From: Streptococcus salivarius
GTDB taxonomy: Bacteria > Bacillota > Bacilli > Lactobacillales > Streptococcaceae
Reading direction: 5' to 3'
NCBI RefSeq assembly: GCF_009738225.1
Contig: NZ_CP018187.1
Coordinates: 1,002,501-1,066,500 of the forward strand
DNA: 64,000 nucleotides
A model generated the notes under the pieces. The model saw nothing but the letters and a program-made list of their open reading frames with translations, had not been told where the DNA came from and ran no database searches. Made by a program: the position numbers and the translations under genes. Positions within the stretch are counted from its first letter, which is position 1. Every line of letters starts with the position of its first letter. Of the stretch, positions 34,766 to 44,302 are shown piece after piece.

Positions 34766-34789
34766 AAAGAAGTTCTAAGAAGTACTAAT

Positions 34790-35428
34790 ATGAACAGTGA
34801 AACACTAAAAAATAAATTATAACCAATCGTTTATCCAATTATTAATTTTATTCCTAGACGAAGACTTAAGAATAAAAATTTTACGATCATTTGTGATAAT
34901 TGTTGGGCTGGAAAAGTCTATCAGGAATTGGGCTTACCTTATCAAACTCCATTTGTAGGGATGTTTGTCTTTTCTCCTGATTACATCAAGATGCTAAAGA
35001 ATTTAAAACACTATTTGAGTGGTAATATTCCTTTGACATTTGTTAAGGAATCGAAATACATCAAAGACTTTGATAATGCCTATCCTCTAGCACTTCTTGA
35101 TGATATTGAACTTCATTTCCTGCATTATGCTGATGAAGAAGAAGCAACTCAAAAATGGAATCGTCGTTTAGAAAGAATACATTGGGATAATTTGTATTTC
35201 AAGTTCAATGATAATGATGCCTGTACTTACGAGCTGATGAAAGAGTTTGAAGAACTTCCATACAAGAGTAAGGTGATTTTCTCTTCGAAGAATTACAGTG
35301 ACCTACCTTCATTGGTCCACTTTAAATCAGCAGAGAAGCAAGGACATGTTGGAATTGATTTAAAAACCTACCACCGCTATTTTAATGCTGTTACCTGGTT
35401 GAATAAGGGTGGTGAAGATTTAACATAA
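34790..35428 (+). pseudogene. DUF1919 polysaccharide biosynthesis gene with in-frame stop
   Basis: Frame matching DUF1919 (found in capsule and eps loci, possibly an acyl- or glycosyltransferase). From ATG 34790 ten codons are followed by TAA (34820-34822). The same frame then continues without a break to 35428 and encodes conserved-looking protein (FTIICDNCWAGKVYQELG, then PFVGMFVF). No start codon with a ribosome site lies between the stop and the conserved region; a TTG at 34928 has none. A single nonsense change therefore seems to have inactivated it, unless readthrough occurs. Confidence 0.75.
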
Positions 35429-35452
35429 AATAAAAATTAAGGTGAAGAATCC

Positions 35453-36427
35453 ATGAAACCACTTTTAACTGTTGTCATTCCAGTTTATAATGTCGAAAAG
35501 TATTTAAAACGTTGTATTGAGAGTATCCTTATTCAAGAGTGGAAGAACTATGACATCTTACTTGTAGATGATGGAAGTACTGATAATTCTCCTAAGATTT
35601 GTGATGACTATGTTAAATCGTATGACTTTATCTCAGTTATTCATAAGGAGAATGGTGGGCTTTCTGAAGCTCGCAATACTGGTATTTCACATGCTAAGGG
35701 TGACTATGTTTATTTCCCTGATTCTGATGACTGGCTTGAACCACAAACATTTAAAGAATTAGCAGAGGTGTTGGAATCCCAAGAGTTTGATATCGTTTCT
35801 TTTAACCGTGAGTTTGTGAAGGGTGAAGAAGATCCTATAGTTTCAGATCCATTAGTAACTCAAGTGTTTGAAGGTAAAGATGCTTTTGTCCAAATGCTCA
35901 AGCATAGTTATATCACAGGTTTTGCCAACGACAAAATATATAAAAAGTCTCTATTTATTGATAATAATATTTCTTTTCCAAAAGGAAAATATTATGAAGA
36001 CTTGGGAACGAATTACAAGCTTTTTCTTTCAGCTGAGAATGTCTTTGCTACCAATCAAAAGTATTATCACTATTTAATTGATAATCCTGATTCCATTACA
36101 CAGTCTTGGAATGAGCGGAAGTTTAGTGATATGTTTGAATTTTATAAAGATATTTTCTATTCTGATTTTGTTCGTTCACGATTAAATCAAGAAGAATTAC
36201 AAATTTCACAGCTATATTATGTGAATGGCTTGATTCATATCTTGGCAAGTTTATATAAATCTAAATTAGATAAAAAATATATAGATATTACTAATCAAGT
36301 GAAACAAGAGTTACTTAAGAATAGTGTTTCTCTTTCTCAAATGAAAAATCAACCAAATAAGTTAAAATATATACTGTTTAGACTTAAAGTATTAAAACTG
36401 GCTTTCAGTATTCAAAACATTTTCTGA
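35453..36427 (+). CDS. GT2-family glycosyltransferase
   Basis: GT-A fold family 2 glycosyltransferase (324 residues). Motifs: TVVIPVYNVEKYL at 5-17, LVDDGSTDNSP near 36-46, and the metal motif PDSDDWL near 92-98. It adds a sugar to the repeat unit; donor unknown. AAGGTGA lies before ATG 35453. The next gene encodes a second, similar GT2. Confidence 0.9.
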   Translation: MKPLLTVVIPVYNVEKYLKRCIESILIQEWKNYDILLVDDGSTDNSPKICDDYVKSYDFISVIHKENGGLSEARNTGISHAKGDYVYFPDSDDWLEPQTFKELAEVLESQEFDIVSFNREFVKGEEDPIVSDPLVTQVFEGKDAFVQMLKHSYITGFANDKIYKKSLFIDNNISFPKGKYYEDLGTNYKLFLSAENVFATNQKYYHYLIDNPDSITQSWNERKFSDMFEFYKDIFYSDFVRSRLNQEELQISQLYYVNGLIHILASLYKSKLDKKYIDITNQVKQELLKNSVSLSQMKNQPNKLKYILFRLKVLKLAFSIQNIF

Positions 36428-36446
36428 TATGATTTAGGAGTCTATT

Positions 36447-37439
36447 TTGAAATATTCTGTTATTATTCCAGTTTATAATGTTGAGAAATATATTCACCGT
36501 TGTTTAAAAAGTATTATTTCTCAGAACTATGATGACTTGGAAATTATAGTGGTAGACAATGGGTCTACGGATAGTAGTGGCAGTGTTTGCGATACTTATG
36601 CTAACGAGTACTCAAATATCTCAGTCTATCATATTGAGAACCACGGTGTTGGTTCGGCACGTAATTTTGGCTTGTCCAAAGCCAGGGGAGAGTTTATCTA
36701 CTTCGTTGATAGTGATGATTATCTTGTTGGTAATCTCTTTGCTGATTTTGCTGATAAGCTAGTGTTAGATTTGGATTTGGCTGTTTTTAGTTATTACAAT
36801 TCTTTTGAGGAAGATTTAACTGAGAAGCATCGTACTGAAAAGTCACTTCCATTTAAAGGGAATTACGACAAGGATGGTTTTATCAAGATATTTAAAGAAC
36901 TTTTCCTATCGGATATGCTTTACACAGTTTGGAATAAGATATATCGCAGAGAATTTCTTCTTGAAAATAACCTTTCTTTTGAGCAGTATGAGTTAGGTGA
37001 AGATGTCCGCTTTAATCTTGATCTTTATCGTGAAGTCAAAAAGATTTATCTTTCTCAAGATTCCTACTATGTTTATGTCATTGGTAGAAAAGGTTCCGCC
37101 ATGTCGGGCTATAACCCCAAACGTCTTCAGTATCAGCTTCAAGAATTGAAGATGGTTGATAATCTACTTTCTGACTGGAATTTGGATAGTTCAGTGCTTG
37201 TTAATACTGTAAAAGCAAGAATACTGATGAGTAACATCTACAATATAACGAAACAGAATTTATCTGTAAATAGAAAAGTTAAGCTCGTTAAAGATACATG
37301 TGAAAGACGAGAGATAGAGGATTTTATAAAGAATGATTCTTCTGCATTGAATCCACTCATAAAACTGTTGTTGAAATGTCGAATGTATGTTGTTCTGATT
37401 TATCTTAAAAAAATACAGATGTTATTACAACATTTATAA
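36447..37439 (+). CDS. GT2-family glycosyltransferase
   Basis: Second GT2 enzyme (330 residues) with SVIIPVYNVEKYI at 4-16, VVDNGSTDSSG near 35-45 and VDSDDYL near 91-97. The start is TTG 36447, the only fitting start, after AGGAG. Sequence is visibly more AT-rich than epsA-E, as are the following Wzy and acyltransferase genes, in line with acquisition of the variable part of the locus by transfer. Confidence 0.88.
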   Translation: MKYSVIIPVYNVEKYIHRCLKSIISQNYDDLEIIVVDNGSTDSSGSVCDTYANEYSNISVYHIENHGVGSARNFGLSKARGEFIYFVDSDDYLVGNLFADFADKLVLDLDLAVFSYYNSFEEDLTEKHRTEKSLPFKGNYDKDGFIKIFKELFLSDMLYTVWNKIYRREFLLENNLSFEQYELGEDVRFNLDLYREVKKIYLSQDSYYVYVIGRKGSAMSGYNPKRLQYQLQELKMVDNLLSDWNLDSSVLVNTVKARILMSNIYNITKQNLSVNRKVKLVKDTCERREIEDFIKNDSSALNPLIKLLLKCRMYVVLIYLKKIQMLLQHL

Positions 37440-37467
37440 GAATAATTGAAAGGTATGGAAAGTACTT

Positions 37468-38634
37468 GTGAATAGCAGTCGCTTTATCTCAGAGAAAATC
37501 TATTTATTTACTCTTTTTATTTGGGTATTATTTGCATCTCTGGTAACTACAACTTATTTTGTAAGGGTGGATGGTTTTTTGTCACTCTATCGTATCTTGC
37601 TATATTTTACAATAGTTATGATTACGATAAAGGAACTCATTAATCTTCCTGATACCATAAATTATTTCAGATACCACTTGAAGGAATTAATAATTTTCCT
37701 ATTATTTACCTTGACCATGTTAATTGTGTCAAAAAATCGAGATGGTCTTCCTGATTTAAACGTTTTACTGTTGGTTTTTTCAGCTAGGGATATAGAGTTC
37801 AAGAAGTTATTAGGGACTTTCTCCTTCGCCACCTTTTTAGTGCTGTTTGTAACTATTCTAGCTAGTAAGATGGGCATTATTTCTAATATGTTGATGAGTG
37901 CTGATAGTGGTTATCGTTATAGTTTAGGATTTAACTATGTTTCCTTTGCTTCTCAACGTATGTTTTTTGCCCTATGTAGTTATCTTATGTTTAGAGGAAA
38001 GAAGGTTACTTATATAGAGTTGTTAGCTCTACTATTTGCTACGTTTTATATGTACCAACAGACCTCAACCTCAAGTCCACTTTATCTAAGTCTCTTGATT
38101 TTGACTTATGTTTTTATTAGTCTTAAGGTCTTTAAATTTGATTTCATAGATAGTAATGTTATAACAGCAAATCTTGCCAAATATGGTGTTATTATAGCAT
38201 TGGCTATAATCCTCTATTTCTGTTTCTATTCAACTGGTGATTTATTCCATCTTGTTGACCAATTTACACATAATCGTCTAAGACTGAGTGTTCAAGGATT
38301 CCGAAACTTCGGAGTTTCCTTATTAGGTCGACCAATTTCATTTACAACCATGGACATCTTCGGTAATTTTTCAAGTAACTATAACTTTATTGATAGCTCG
38401 TTTGTGCAGTTACTCGTAATTGATGGATTGGTTGTTAGTGCATTTATGTTATTTGCTTTAACACGTGTCATGAATTATTTTGTGACTAATCGAAAAGATA
38501 TTGTCCTTGCTTGCTTAGGTGTTATGATTATTCATGGCATGTTTGATCCGCAAATGCTTGTTCTTCGTTACTCACCTCTTATCTTATTGATTAGTCGACT
38601 CTTTGTGATGAAGACTGATAAAGATTTTTTGTAA
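37468..38634 (+). CDS. wzy: Polysaccharide polymerase (Wzy)
   Basis: Integral membrane protein of 388 residues with about ten hydrophobic helices and a larger outer loop in the C-terminal half, the profile of Wzy polymerases. They show little sequence conservation, so the call relies on topology and on its place before wzx. It would join repeat units at the outer face of the membrane. The start is GTG 37468 with a GAAAGG-type site upstream. Confidence 0.75.
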   Translation: MNSSRFISEKIYLFTLFIWVLFASLVTTTYFVRVDGFLSLYRILLYFTIVMITIKELINLPDTINYFRYHLKELIIFLLFTLTMLIVSKNRDGLPDLNVLLLVFSARDIEFKKLLGTFSFATFLVLFVTILASKMGIISNMLMSADSGYRYSLGFNYVSFASQRMFFALCSYLMFRGKKVTYIELLALLFATFYMYQQTSTSSPLYLSLLILTYVFISLKVFKFDFIDSNVITANLAKYGVIIALAIILYFCFYSTGDLFHLVDQFTHNRLRLSVQGFRNFGVSLLGRPISFTTMDIFGNFSSNYNFIDSSFVQLLVIDGLVVSAFMLFALTRVMNYFVTNRKDIVLACLGVMIIHGMFDPQMLVLRYSPLILLISRLFVMKTDKDFL

Positions 38635-38683
38635 TTGAAACAGAGCTATATCATTTAGAAAGTCTAAACAGAGTCATATACAT

Positions 38684-40099
38684 ATGAAAGTTTTAAAAAA
38701 TTACGCCTACAATCTTTCCTATCAATTACTGGTCATTGTTTTACCAATCATTACGACACCTTATGTTACTAGGATTTTTAGTTCAAAGGATTTAGGTACT
38801 TATGGTTACTTTAATTCGATTGTGACCTACTTTATTCTTTTGGCAACTTTAGGTGTTGCTAACTATGGTACTAAAGAGATTTCAGGACATCGAAAGGATA
38901 TTCGTAAAAATTTCTGGGGTATTTATACCCTCCAATTGATTGCGACTATTTTGTCTCTTGTCTTGTATACATCATTATGTTTGTTCTTTCCTGGTATGCA
39001 AAATATGGTGGCTTATATCTTAGGATTAAGCTTGATATCGAAAGGAATGGATATTTCTTGGTTATTCCAAGGTTTGGAGGATTTTCGTCGTATTACCGCA
39101 AGGAATACAACGGTAAAGGTTTTAGGAGTTATTTCTATCTTCCTATTTGTGAAAACACCTGGTGATTTGTATCTCTATGTTTTCCTATTGACCTTCTTTG
39201 AATTGCTTGGGCAATTAAGTATGTGGTTACCAGCGAGACCTTACATTGGAGAACCACAATTTGATTTATCCTATGCTAAGAAACATCTTAAACCTGTTAT
39301 TTTGCTGTTTCTCCCTCAGGTTGCCATTTCACTATACGTGACTTTGGATCGTACAATGTTGGGTGCCTTGTCATCGACAAATGATGTAGGGATTTATGAT
39401 CAGGCTTTGAAAATAATTAATATTTTGTTGACGTTGGTGACTTCATTGGGAAGTGTAATGCTTCCAAGGGTATCTGGTCTTTTGTCTAGTGGAGACTATA
39501 AGGCTGTTAACAAGATGCATGAATTCTCTTTCTTGATTTATAATCTCGTCATTTTCCCAATTATTTCTGGTCTCTTGGTTGTCAATAAAGACTTTGTTAG
39601 TTTTTTCCTAGGAAAGGACTTCCAAGCAGCTAATATTGCCATTGCCATCATGGTCTTTAGGATGTTCTTTATTGGTTGGACAAATATTATGGGAATCCAG
39701 ATTTTGATTCCACACAATAAACATCGTGAGTTTATGCTCTCTACGACTATTCCGGCTGTTGTCAGTGTTGGACTTAATCTCTTGTTAATTCCTCCATTTG
39801 GCTTTGTTGGGGCCTCAATTGTATCTGTTCTAACAGAGGCTTTGGTATGGTTCATTCAATTGTACTTCAGCCTTCCTTACCTCAAGGAAGTACCGATTCT
39901 TGAGTCTATGGCAAAAATTGTATGCGCATCTGCTATGATGTATGGCTTGTTGCTAAGTGCAAAACCATTCTTGCATTTTCCACCTACTTTAAATGTTCTT
40001 GTGTATGCAGTGCTTGGTGGCCTCATTTACCTTCTTGCTATTCTAGTTTTGAAAGTGGTAGATGTTAAAGAATTAAAAGAAATAATAGGAAAAAATTAG
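38684..40099 (+). CDS. wzx: Repeat-unit flippase (Wzx)
   Basis: MOP-superfamily exporter of 471 residues with about 12-14 membrane helices. It opens YQLLVIVLPIITTPYVTRIF, typical of polysaccharide flippases, and continues LGTYGYFNSIVTYF. It moves the lipid-linked repeat unit across the membrane for Wzy. The ribosome site is weak. Confidence 0.9.
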   Translation: MKVLKNYAYNLSYQLLVIVLPIITTPYVTRIFSSKDLGTYGYFNSIVTYFILLATLGVANYGTKEISGHRKDIRKNFWGIYTLQLIATILSLVLYTSLCLFFPGMQNMVAYILGLSLISKGMDISWLFQGLEDFRRITARNTTVKVLGVISIFLFVKTPGDLYLYVFLLTFFELLGQLSMWLPARPYIGEPQFDLSYAKKHLKPVILLFLPQVAISLYVTLDRTMLGALSSTNDVGIYDQALKIINILLTLVTSLGSVMLPRVSGLLSSGDYKAVNKMHEFSFLIYNLVIFPIISGLLVVNKDFVSFFLGKDFQAANIAIAIMVFRMFFIGWTNIMGIQILIPHNKHREFMLSTTIPAVVSVGLNLLLIPPFGFVGASIVSVLTEALVWFIQLYFSLPYLKEVPILESMAKIVCASAMMYGLLLSAKPFLHFPPTLNVLVYAVLGGLIYLLAILVLKVVDVKELKEIIGKN

Positions 40100-40101
40100 A
40101 A

Positions 40102-41100
40102 ATGAAGAAAACACGGAATATAAACTTAGACTTGATAAAAGTAATTGCTTGTATAGGAGTTGTTTTTCTTCATACTACGATGCCAGGGTTTAAGGAAACA
40201 GGGCGATGGAATTACTCATCTTATTTATATTATCTAGGTACTTATTCAATTCCCTTGTTTTTTATGGTAAATGGTTATTTATTATTGGGTAAGAGCAAGA
40301 TAACATATCCCTATATACTACATAAAATAAAATGGGTTCTAATAACAGTGTCTTCATGGACCGTTATCATTTGGTTTCTTAAAAGAGACTTCACAATTAA
40401 TCCAATTAAAAAAATTTTGGCTTCTTTGATACAAAAGGGTTATTTCTTCCAATTTTGGTTTTTCGGCTCACTAATACTTATTTATTTATGCTTGCCGATA
40501 TTGAAGAAGTATTTACATTCAAAAAGAAGTTATTTATACTTTCTATCTGTATTAACAATTATTGGTTTGATTTTTGAATTGATAAATTTTTTGCTTCAAA
40601 TGCCAGTCCAAATTTATGTTATACAGACGTTTAGATTATGGACTTGGTTCTTTTACTACATTTTAGGTGGTTTTGTAGCACAATTCAATATAGATAATTT
40701 AAAATCAATCTTTAAGGGATGGATGAAAATAGTTAGCATACTTTTGTTATTGATTTCACCGATAATATTATTTTTCATAGCAAAAACTACTTATCATAAT
40801 CTTTTTGCTGAATATTTTTATGACAATCTTTTGGTAAAAGTAATTAGTTTAGGACTATTTCTTACCTTATTGACGCTAACCATTGATGCTTCTAAACATA
40901 GAATGATCTACTTGTTATCAGTCCAAACGATGGGGGTATTTATTATACATACCTATGTTATGCAAATATGGCAAAAGTTGATAGGGTTTAACATAGAAGG
41001 TGCACACTTATTTTTCCCTGTTTTCACATTAGTGATTAGTTTTCTAATAAGTATGATATTAATGAAAATCCCTTATATCAATCGAATAGTTAAATTATAA
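40102..41100 (+). CDS. Acyltransferase family 3 membrane protein
   Basis: Ten-helix acyltransferase_3 (OafA/WecH-like) protein of 332 residues. The first helix carries the family motif R-N-I-N-L-D-L-I-K-V-I-A with the FLHTT histidine. It probably adds an acetyl or other acyl group to a sugar of the polymer. Sequence is strongly AT-rich. It starts 2 nt after wzx. Confidence 0.85.
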   Translation: MKKTRNINLDLIKVIACIGVVFLHTTMPGFKETGRWNYSSYLYYLGTYSIPLFFMVNGYLLLGKSKITYPYILHKIKWVLITVSSWTVIIWFLKRDFTINPIKKILASLIQKGYFFQFWFFGSLILIYLCLPILKKYLHSKRSYLYFLSVLTIIGLIFELINFLLQMPVQIYVIQTFRLWTWFFYYILGGFVAQFNIDNLKSIFKGWMKIVSILLLLISPIILFFIAKTTYHNLFAEYFYDNLLVKVISLGLFLTLLTLTIDASKHRMIYLLSVQTMGVFIIHTYVMQIWQKLIGFNIEGAHLFFPVFTLVISFLISMILMKIPYINRIVKL

Positions 41101-41113
41101 AAAGGAGTTTATA

Positions 41114-42214
41114 ATGTACGATTATCTTATCGTTGGTGCTGGTTTGTCTGGAGCAATCTTCGCACATGAAGCTACAAAACGTGGCAAAAAAGTAAAAGTG
41201 ATTGACAAGCGTGATCACATCGGTGGCAATATTTACTGTGAAGATGTTGAAGGTATCAACGTTCACAAGTATGGTGCTCACATTTTCCATACCTCAAATA
41301 AAAAAGTTTGGGATTATGTCAACCAATTTGCTGAGTTTAATAACTATATCAACTCACCAATTGCTAACTACAAGGGCAGTCTTTACAACCTTCCATTTAA
41401 CATGAATACATTTTATGCTATGTGGGGCACTAAGACTCCGCAAGAAGTTAAGGACAAGATAGCTGAGCAAACGGCTGATATGAAAGATGTTGAGCCTAAA
41501 AACTTGGAAGAACAAGCTATCAAGTTGATTGGCCCAGATATCTACGAAAAGTTGATTAAGGGATACACTGAAAAACAATGGGGACGTTCTGCCACAGACC
41601 TTCCACCATTTATCATCAAACGTCTCCCAGTCCGTTTGACTTTTGATAATAACTACTTTAATGACCGTTACCAAGGAATTCCGATCGGTGGTTACAATGT
41701 CATCATTGAAAATATGCTTGGAGATGTAGAAGTAGAGCTTGGAGTCGACTTCTTTGCCAATCGTGAAGAGCTTGAAGCTTCAGCTGAAAAAGTTGTCTTT
41801 ACAGGAATGATTGACCAGTACTTTGATTATAAACATGGTGAGTTGGAGTATCGCAGTCTTCGTTTTGAACACGAAGTCTTGGATGAAGAAAATCATCAAG
41901 GAAATGCCGTGGTCAACTACACAGAGCGTAAGATTCCTTATACTCGTATCATTGAGCATAAGCACTTTGAGTATGGTACACAACCTAAGACAGTTATTAC
42001 ACGTGAATACCCAGCTGATTGGAAACGTGGAGATGAACCATATTACCCAATCAATGATGAAAAGAACAATGCCATGTTTGCTAAGTACCAAGAAGAAGCT
42101 GAGAAAAATGACAAGGTTATCTTCTGTGGTCGTCTTGCAGATTATAAATACTACGACATGCACGTGGTCATTGAGCGTGCCTTGGAAGTCGTTGAGAAAG
42201 AATTTACTAAATGA
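41114..42214 (+). CDS. glf: UDP-galactopyranose mutase
   Basis: FAD enzyme (366 residues) converting UDP-galactopyranose to UDP-galactofuranose, so the polymer should contain galactofuranose. The dinucleotide motif is YLIVGAGLSGAIFAHEA at 4-20, followed by IGGNIYCE, KYGAHIFHTSNKKVWDY and the substrate region KGYTEKQWGRS. GC content and codon use are closer to the housekeeping genes than those of its upstream neighbour. It overlaps the next gene by ATGA. Confidence 0.96.
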   Translation: MYDYLIVGAGLSGAIFAHEATKRGKKVKVIDKRDHIGGNIYCEDVEGINVHKYGAHIFHTSNKKVWDYVNQFAEFNNYINSPIANYKGSLYNLPFNMNTFYAMWGTKTPQEVKDKIAEQTADMKDVEPKNLEEQAIKLIGPDIYEKLIKGYTEKQWGRSATDLPPFIIKRLPVRLTFDNNYFNDRYQGIPIGGYNVIIENMLGDVEVELGVDFFANREELEASAEKVVFTGMIDQYFDYKHGELEYRSLRFEHEVLDEENHQGNAVVNYTERKIPYTRIIEHKHFEYGTQPKTVITREYPADWKRGDEPYYPINDEKNNAMFAKYQEEAEKNDKVIFCGRLADYKYYDMHVVIERALEVVEKEFTK

Positions 42215-43203
42215 CACAAGAAAAGATTGATATCGTTGTTCTCTGGGTTGATGGTAGTGATCCAGAGTTTATCCGTGAGAAGCAAGCTGTGATTGGTCAA
42301 GTTGCAGATTTGGACCAAGAAATTGATGGAGAGCAACGTTATCGTGATTATGGCATTTTTAATTACTGGTTTCGAATGATTGAAAAGCATGCTCCTTGGG
42401 TAAATCGTGTTTACTTAGTCACCAATGGACAAAAACCTGAATGGTTGAACTTGGAGCATCCAAAACTTAAATTGGTAACTCATAAGGAATTTATCCCTAA
42501 AGAGTATTTACCTACTTACAATTCAGCAGCAATTGAGCTTAATCTCCATCGTATCGAAGGCTTGTCGGAAAACTATCTCTATTTCAATGATGATATGTAC
42601 TTGATTGGAGACAGTCGGCCTTCCGATTTTTATAAAAATGGTCAACCTAAACTTTTAGCTGTATATGATGCTTTGGTTCCTTGGTCACCATTTACGAATA
42701 CTTATCACAATAATGTTGAATTGATCTATCGTCATTTTCCTAATAAGAAGGCTTTGAAATCTTCACCTTGGAAATTCTTTAATTACCGTTATGGGTCCTT
42801 GATTTTGAAAAACCTGTTACTCTTGCCATGGGGACCTACGGGATATGTAAACCAGCATTTACCTGTTCCGATGAAAAAGAGTACCTTAGCACATTTGTGG
42901 GAAATTGAGGGAGCAACATTAGATAAAACGTCACGAAATAAAATTAGAGACTATGGAGTAGACGTCAATCAATACATCTGTCAGTATTGGCAAATTGAAA
43001 GTAATCAGTTTTATCCTATGTCAAAGAATTTTGGAGAGTCGATAGATCTAAATCAAGTTGATAGGTTAGAGAGTATCTTTAAAGATAAACATAAAAAACT
43101 GCTTTGTGTGAATGATGATGTTGACTTTAAAGAGGAGAATATCCTTCGTTTTAAGGAAATCTTGAAAGAACGCTATCCTGAAAAATCAGCTTTCGAAAAA
43201 TGA
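42211..43203 (+). CDS. Stealth-family sugar-1-phosphate transferase
   Basis: Stealth protein (330 residues), homologous to the catalytic part of eukaryotic GlcNAc-1-phosphotransferase. CR1 is IDIVVLWVDGSDPEF at 5-19; CR2 contains YRDYGIFNYWFRMI and LYFNDDMYLIG near 125-135; CR3-like sequence is STLAHLWEIEG. Such enzymes (for example WefC of oral streptococcal receptor polysaccharides) transfer hexose-1-phosphate, making a phosphodiester in the repeat unit. The exact sugar is unknown. Confidence 0.88.
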   Translation: MTQEKIDIVVLWVDGSDPEFIREKQAVIGQVADLDQEIDGEQRYRDYGIFNYWFRMIEKHAPWVNRVYLVTNGQKPEWLNLEHPKLKLVTHKEFIPKEYLPTYNSAAIELNLHRIEGLSENYLYFNDDMYLIGDSRPSDFYKNGQPKLLAVYDALVPWSPFTNTYHNNVELIYRHFPNKKALKSSPWKFFNYRYGSLILKNLLLLPWGPTGYVNQHLPVPMKKSTLAHLWEIEGATLDKTSRNKIRDYGVDVNQYICQYWQIESNQFYPMSKNFGESIDLNQVDRLESIFKDKHKKLLCVNDDVDFKEENILRFKEILKERYPEKSAFEK

Positions 43204-43213
43204 GAAATAAGAG

Positions 43214-44266
43214 ATGAAATACTATTTAAAAGAAGAATTTTTACACGATAACAATGTTAAAAATGCCGGTAATAAGGCTCGTAATGATGTTGAAGAAATT
43301 GTAAAGAGAGAAGGTTATCAAGCCTTGGTTCTTTCAGTTGGTAATTGGTACGAGATGAGTACACTTAAAGCACAGCTTCATAAATCTAAGGCTTTTGATC
43401 AGGCCTTAAATGAACTAAAGCAAGGTGATGAGTTACTTATCCAGTTCCCAATGCTTCATCATAGCTTTTTCACAACGCATCATGTAAAAAAAGCACAGAA
43501 AAAAGGCGTAAAAGTTAATTTTATTATCCACGATTTAGAAGCTCTTCGTTATGTCAATGTTGAGAATTTTCCTTTGAAGCACAAGGTTCGAATTCAAATT
43601 CAAGAATCAGGTATTCTTGGTGCAGCTGATGGTATCATTGCCCACAATCCAATTATGAAATCTGTATTGGTAGATAAAGGGATTGCGGCAGATAAGATTG
43701 TTAGCCTTGGCATTTTCGACTATTTGATTCCAAATTTCCAAGAGAAGACTGGTCTAACTAAGAATCAGCCAATTATTGTAGCTGGTAACTTGGCACAAGA
43801 AAAAGCTGGTTATCTTTACTCTCTTCCTGCAGAACCTGCTTATAACCTTTATGGTGTCGGCTTCGACGAAAGCAGAGCTCTTGAGAATGAGAACTACTTT
43901 GGTTCCTTCCTACCTGATGAGCTTCCTGCAGCCCTTGAGGGTGGTTTTGGGCTTGTCTGGGATGGCGACAGTGCTGAGACATGTAGTGGTGTTTTCGGCG
44001 AGTACCTTCGCTATAATAACTCTCACAAGGCGTCACTTTACTTGGCCTCAGGATTCCCGCTTGTCGTTTGGAAACAGTCTGCCTTATCTCATTTTGTGCT
44101 TGAGAACGGCTGTGGAATTGCAGTAGAGTCACTTCATGAATTGAAGGCGACAATTGACAATCTTTCAGATACTGATTACCAAGATTTGGTTGAAAATACC
44201 AAGCGTGTCGGTAAAGGTATTCGTGATGGTCACTACCTACTTACTGCATTGAACAATTTAAAATAA
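43214..44266 (+). CDS. Galactofuranosyltransferase-like GT
   Basis: Glycosyltransferase of 350 residues resembling the beta-1,6-galactofuranosyltransferases of streptococcal receptor polysaccharide and lactic acid bacterial EPS loci. Recognisable parts are VNFIIHDLEALRY near 97-109, GIIAHNPIMK near 140-149, and GGFGLVWDGDS with the C-terminal SHKASLYLASGFPLVVWK. Its place after glf fits use of UDP-Galf. It is the last gene of the operon; a terminator follows. Confidence 0.8.
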   Translation: MKYYLKEEFLHDNNVKNAGNKARNDVEEIVKREGYQALVLSVGNWYEMSTLKAQLHKSKAFDQALNELKQGDELLIQFPMLHHSFFTTHHVKKAQKKGVKVNFIIHDLEALRYVNVENFPLKHKVRIQIQESGILGAADGIIAHNPIMKSVLVDKGIAADKIVSLGIFDYLIPNFQEKTGLTKNQPIIVAGNLAQEKAGYLYSLPAEPAYNLYGVGFDESRALENENYFGSFLPDELPAALEGGFGLVWDGDSAETCSGVFGEYLRYNNSHKASLYLASGFPLVVWKQSALSHFVLENGCGIAVESLHELKATIDNLSDTDYQDLVENTKRVGKGIRDGHYLLTALNNLK

Positions 44267-44269
44267 GAT

Positions 44270-44299
44270 AAAAAATCCTCATTTTAGTGAGGATTTTTT
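44270..44299. terminator. Bidirectional terminator at the end of the eps operon
   Basis: AAAATCCTCA pairs with TGAGGATTTT, with A run and T run on the two sides. It can serve both the eps operon and the convergent gene. Confidence 0.9.
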
Positions 44300-44302
44300 G
44301 CA

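Noticed and set aside
43773-44153. Frame of 126 codons on the minus strand opposite the galactofuranosyltransferase-like gene
   Set aside because: Rich in Ser/Gln/His as expected from a complementary frame; no homology recognised.
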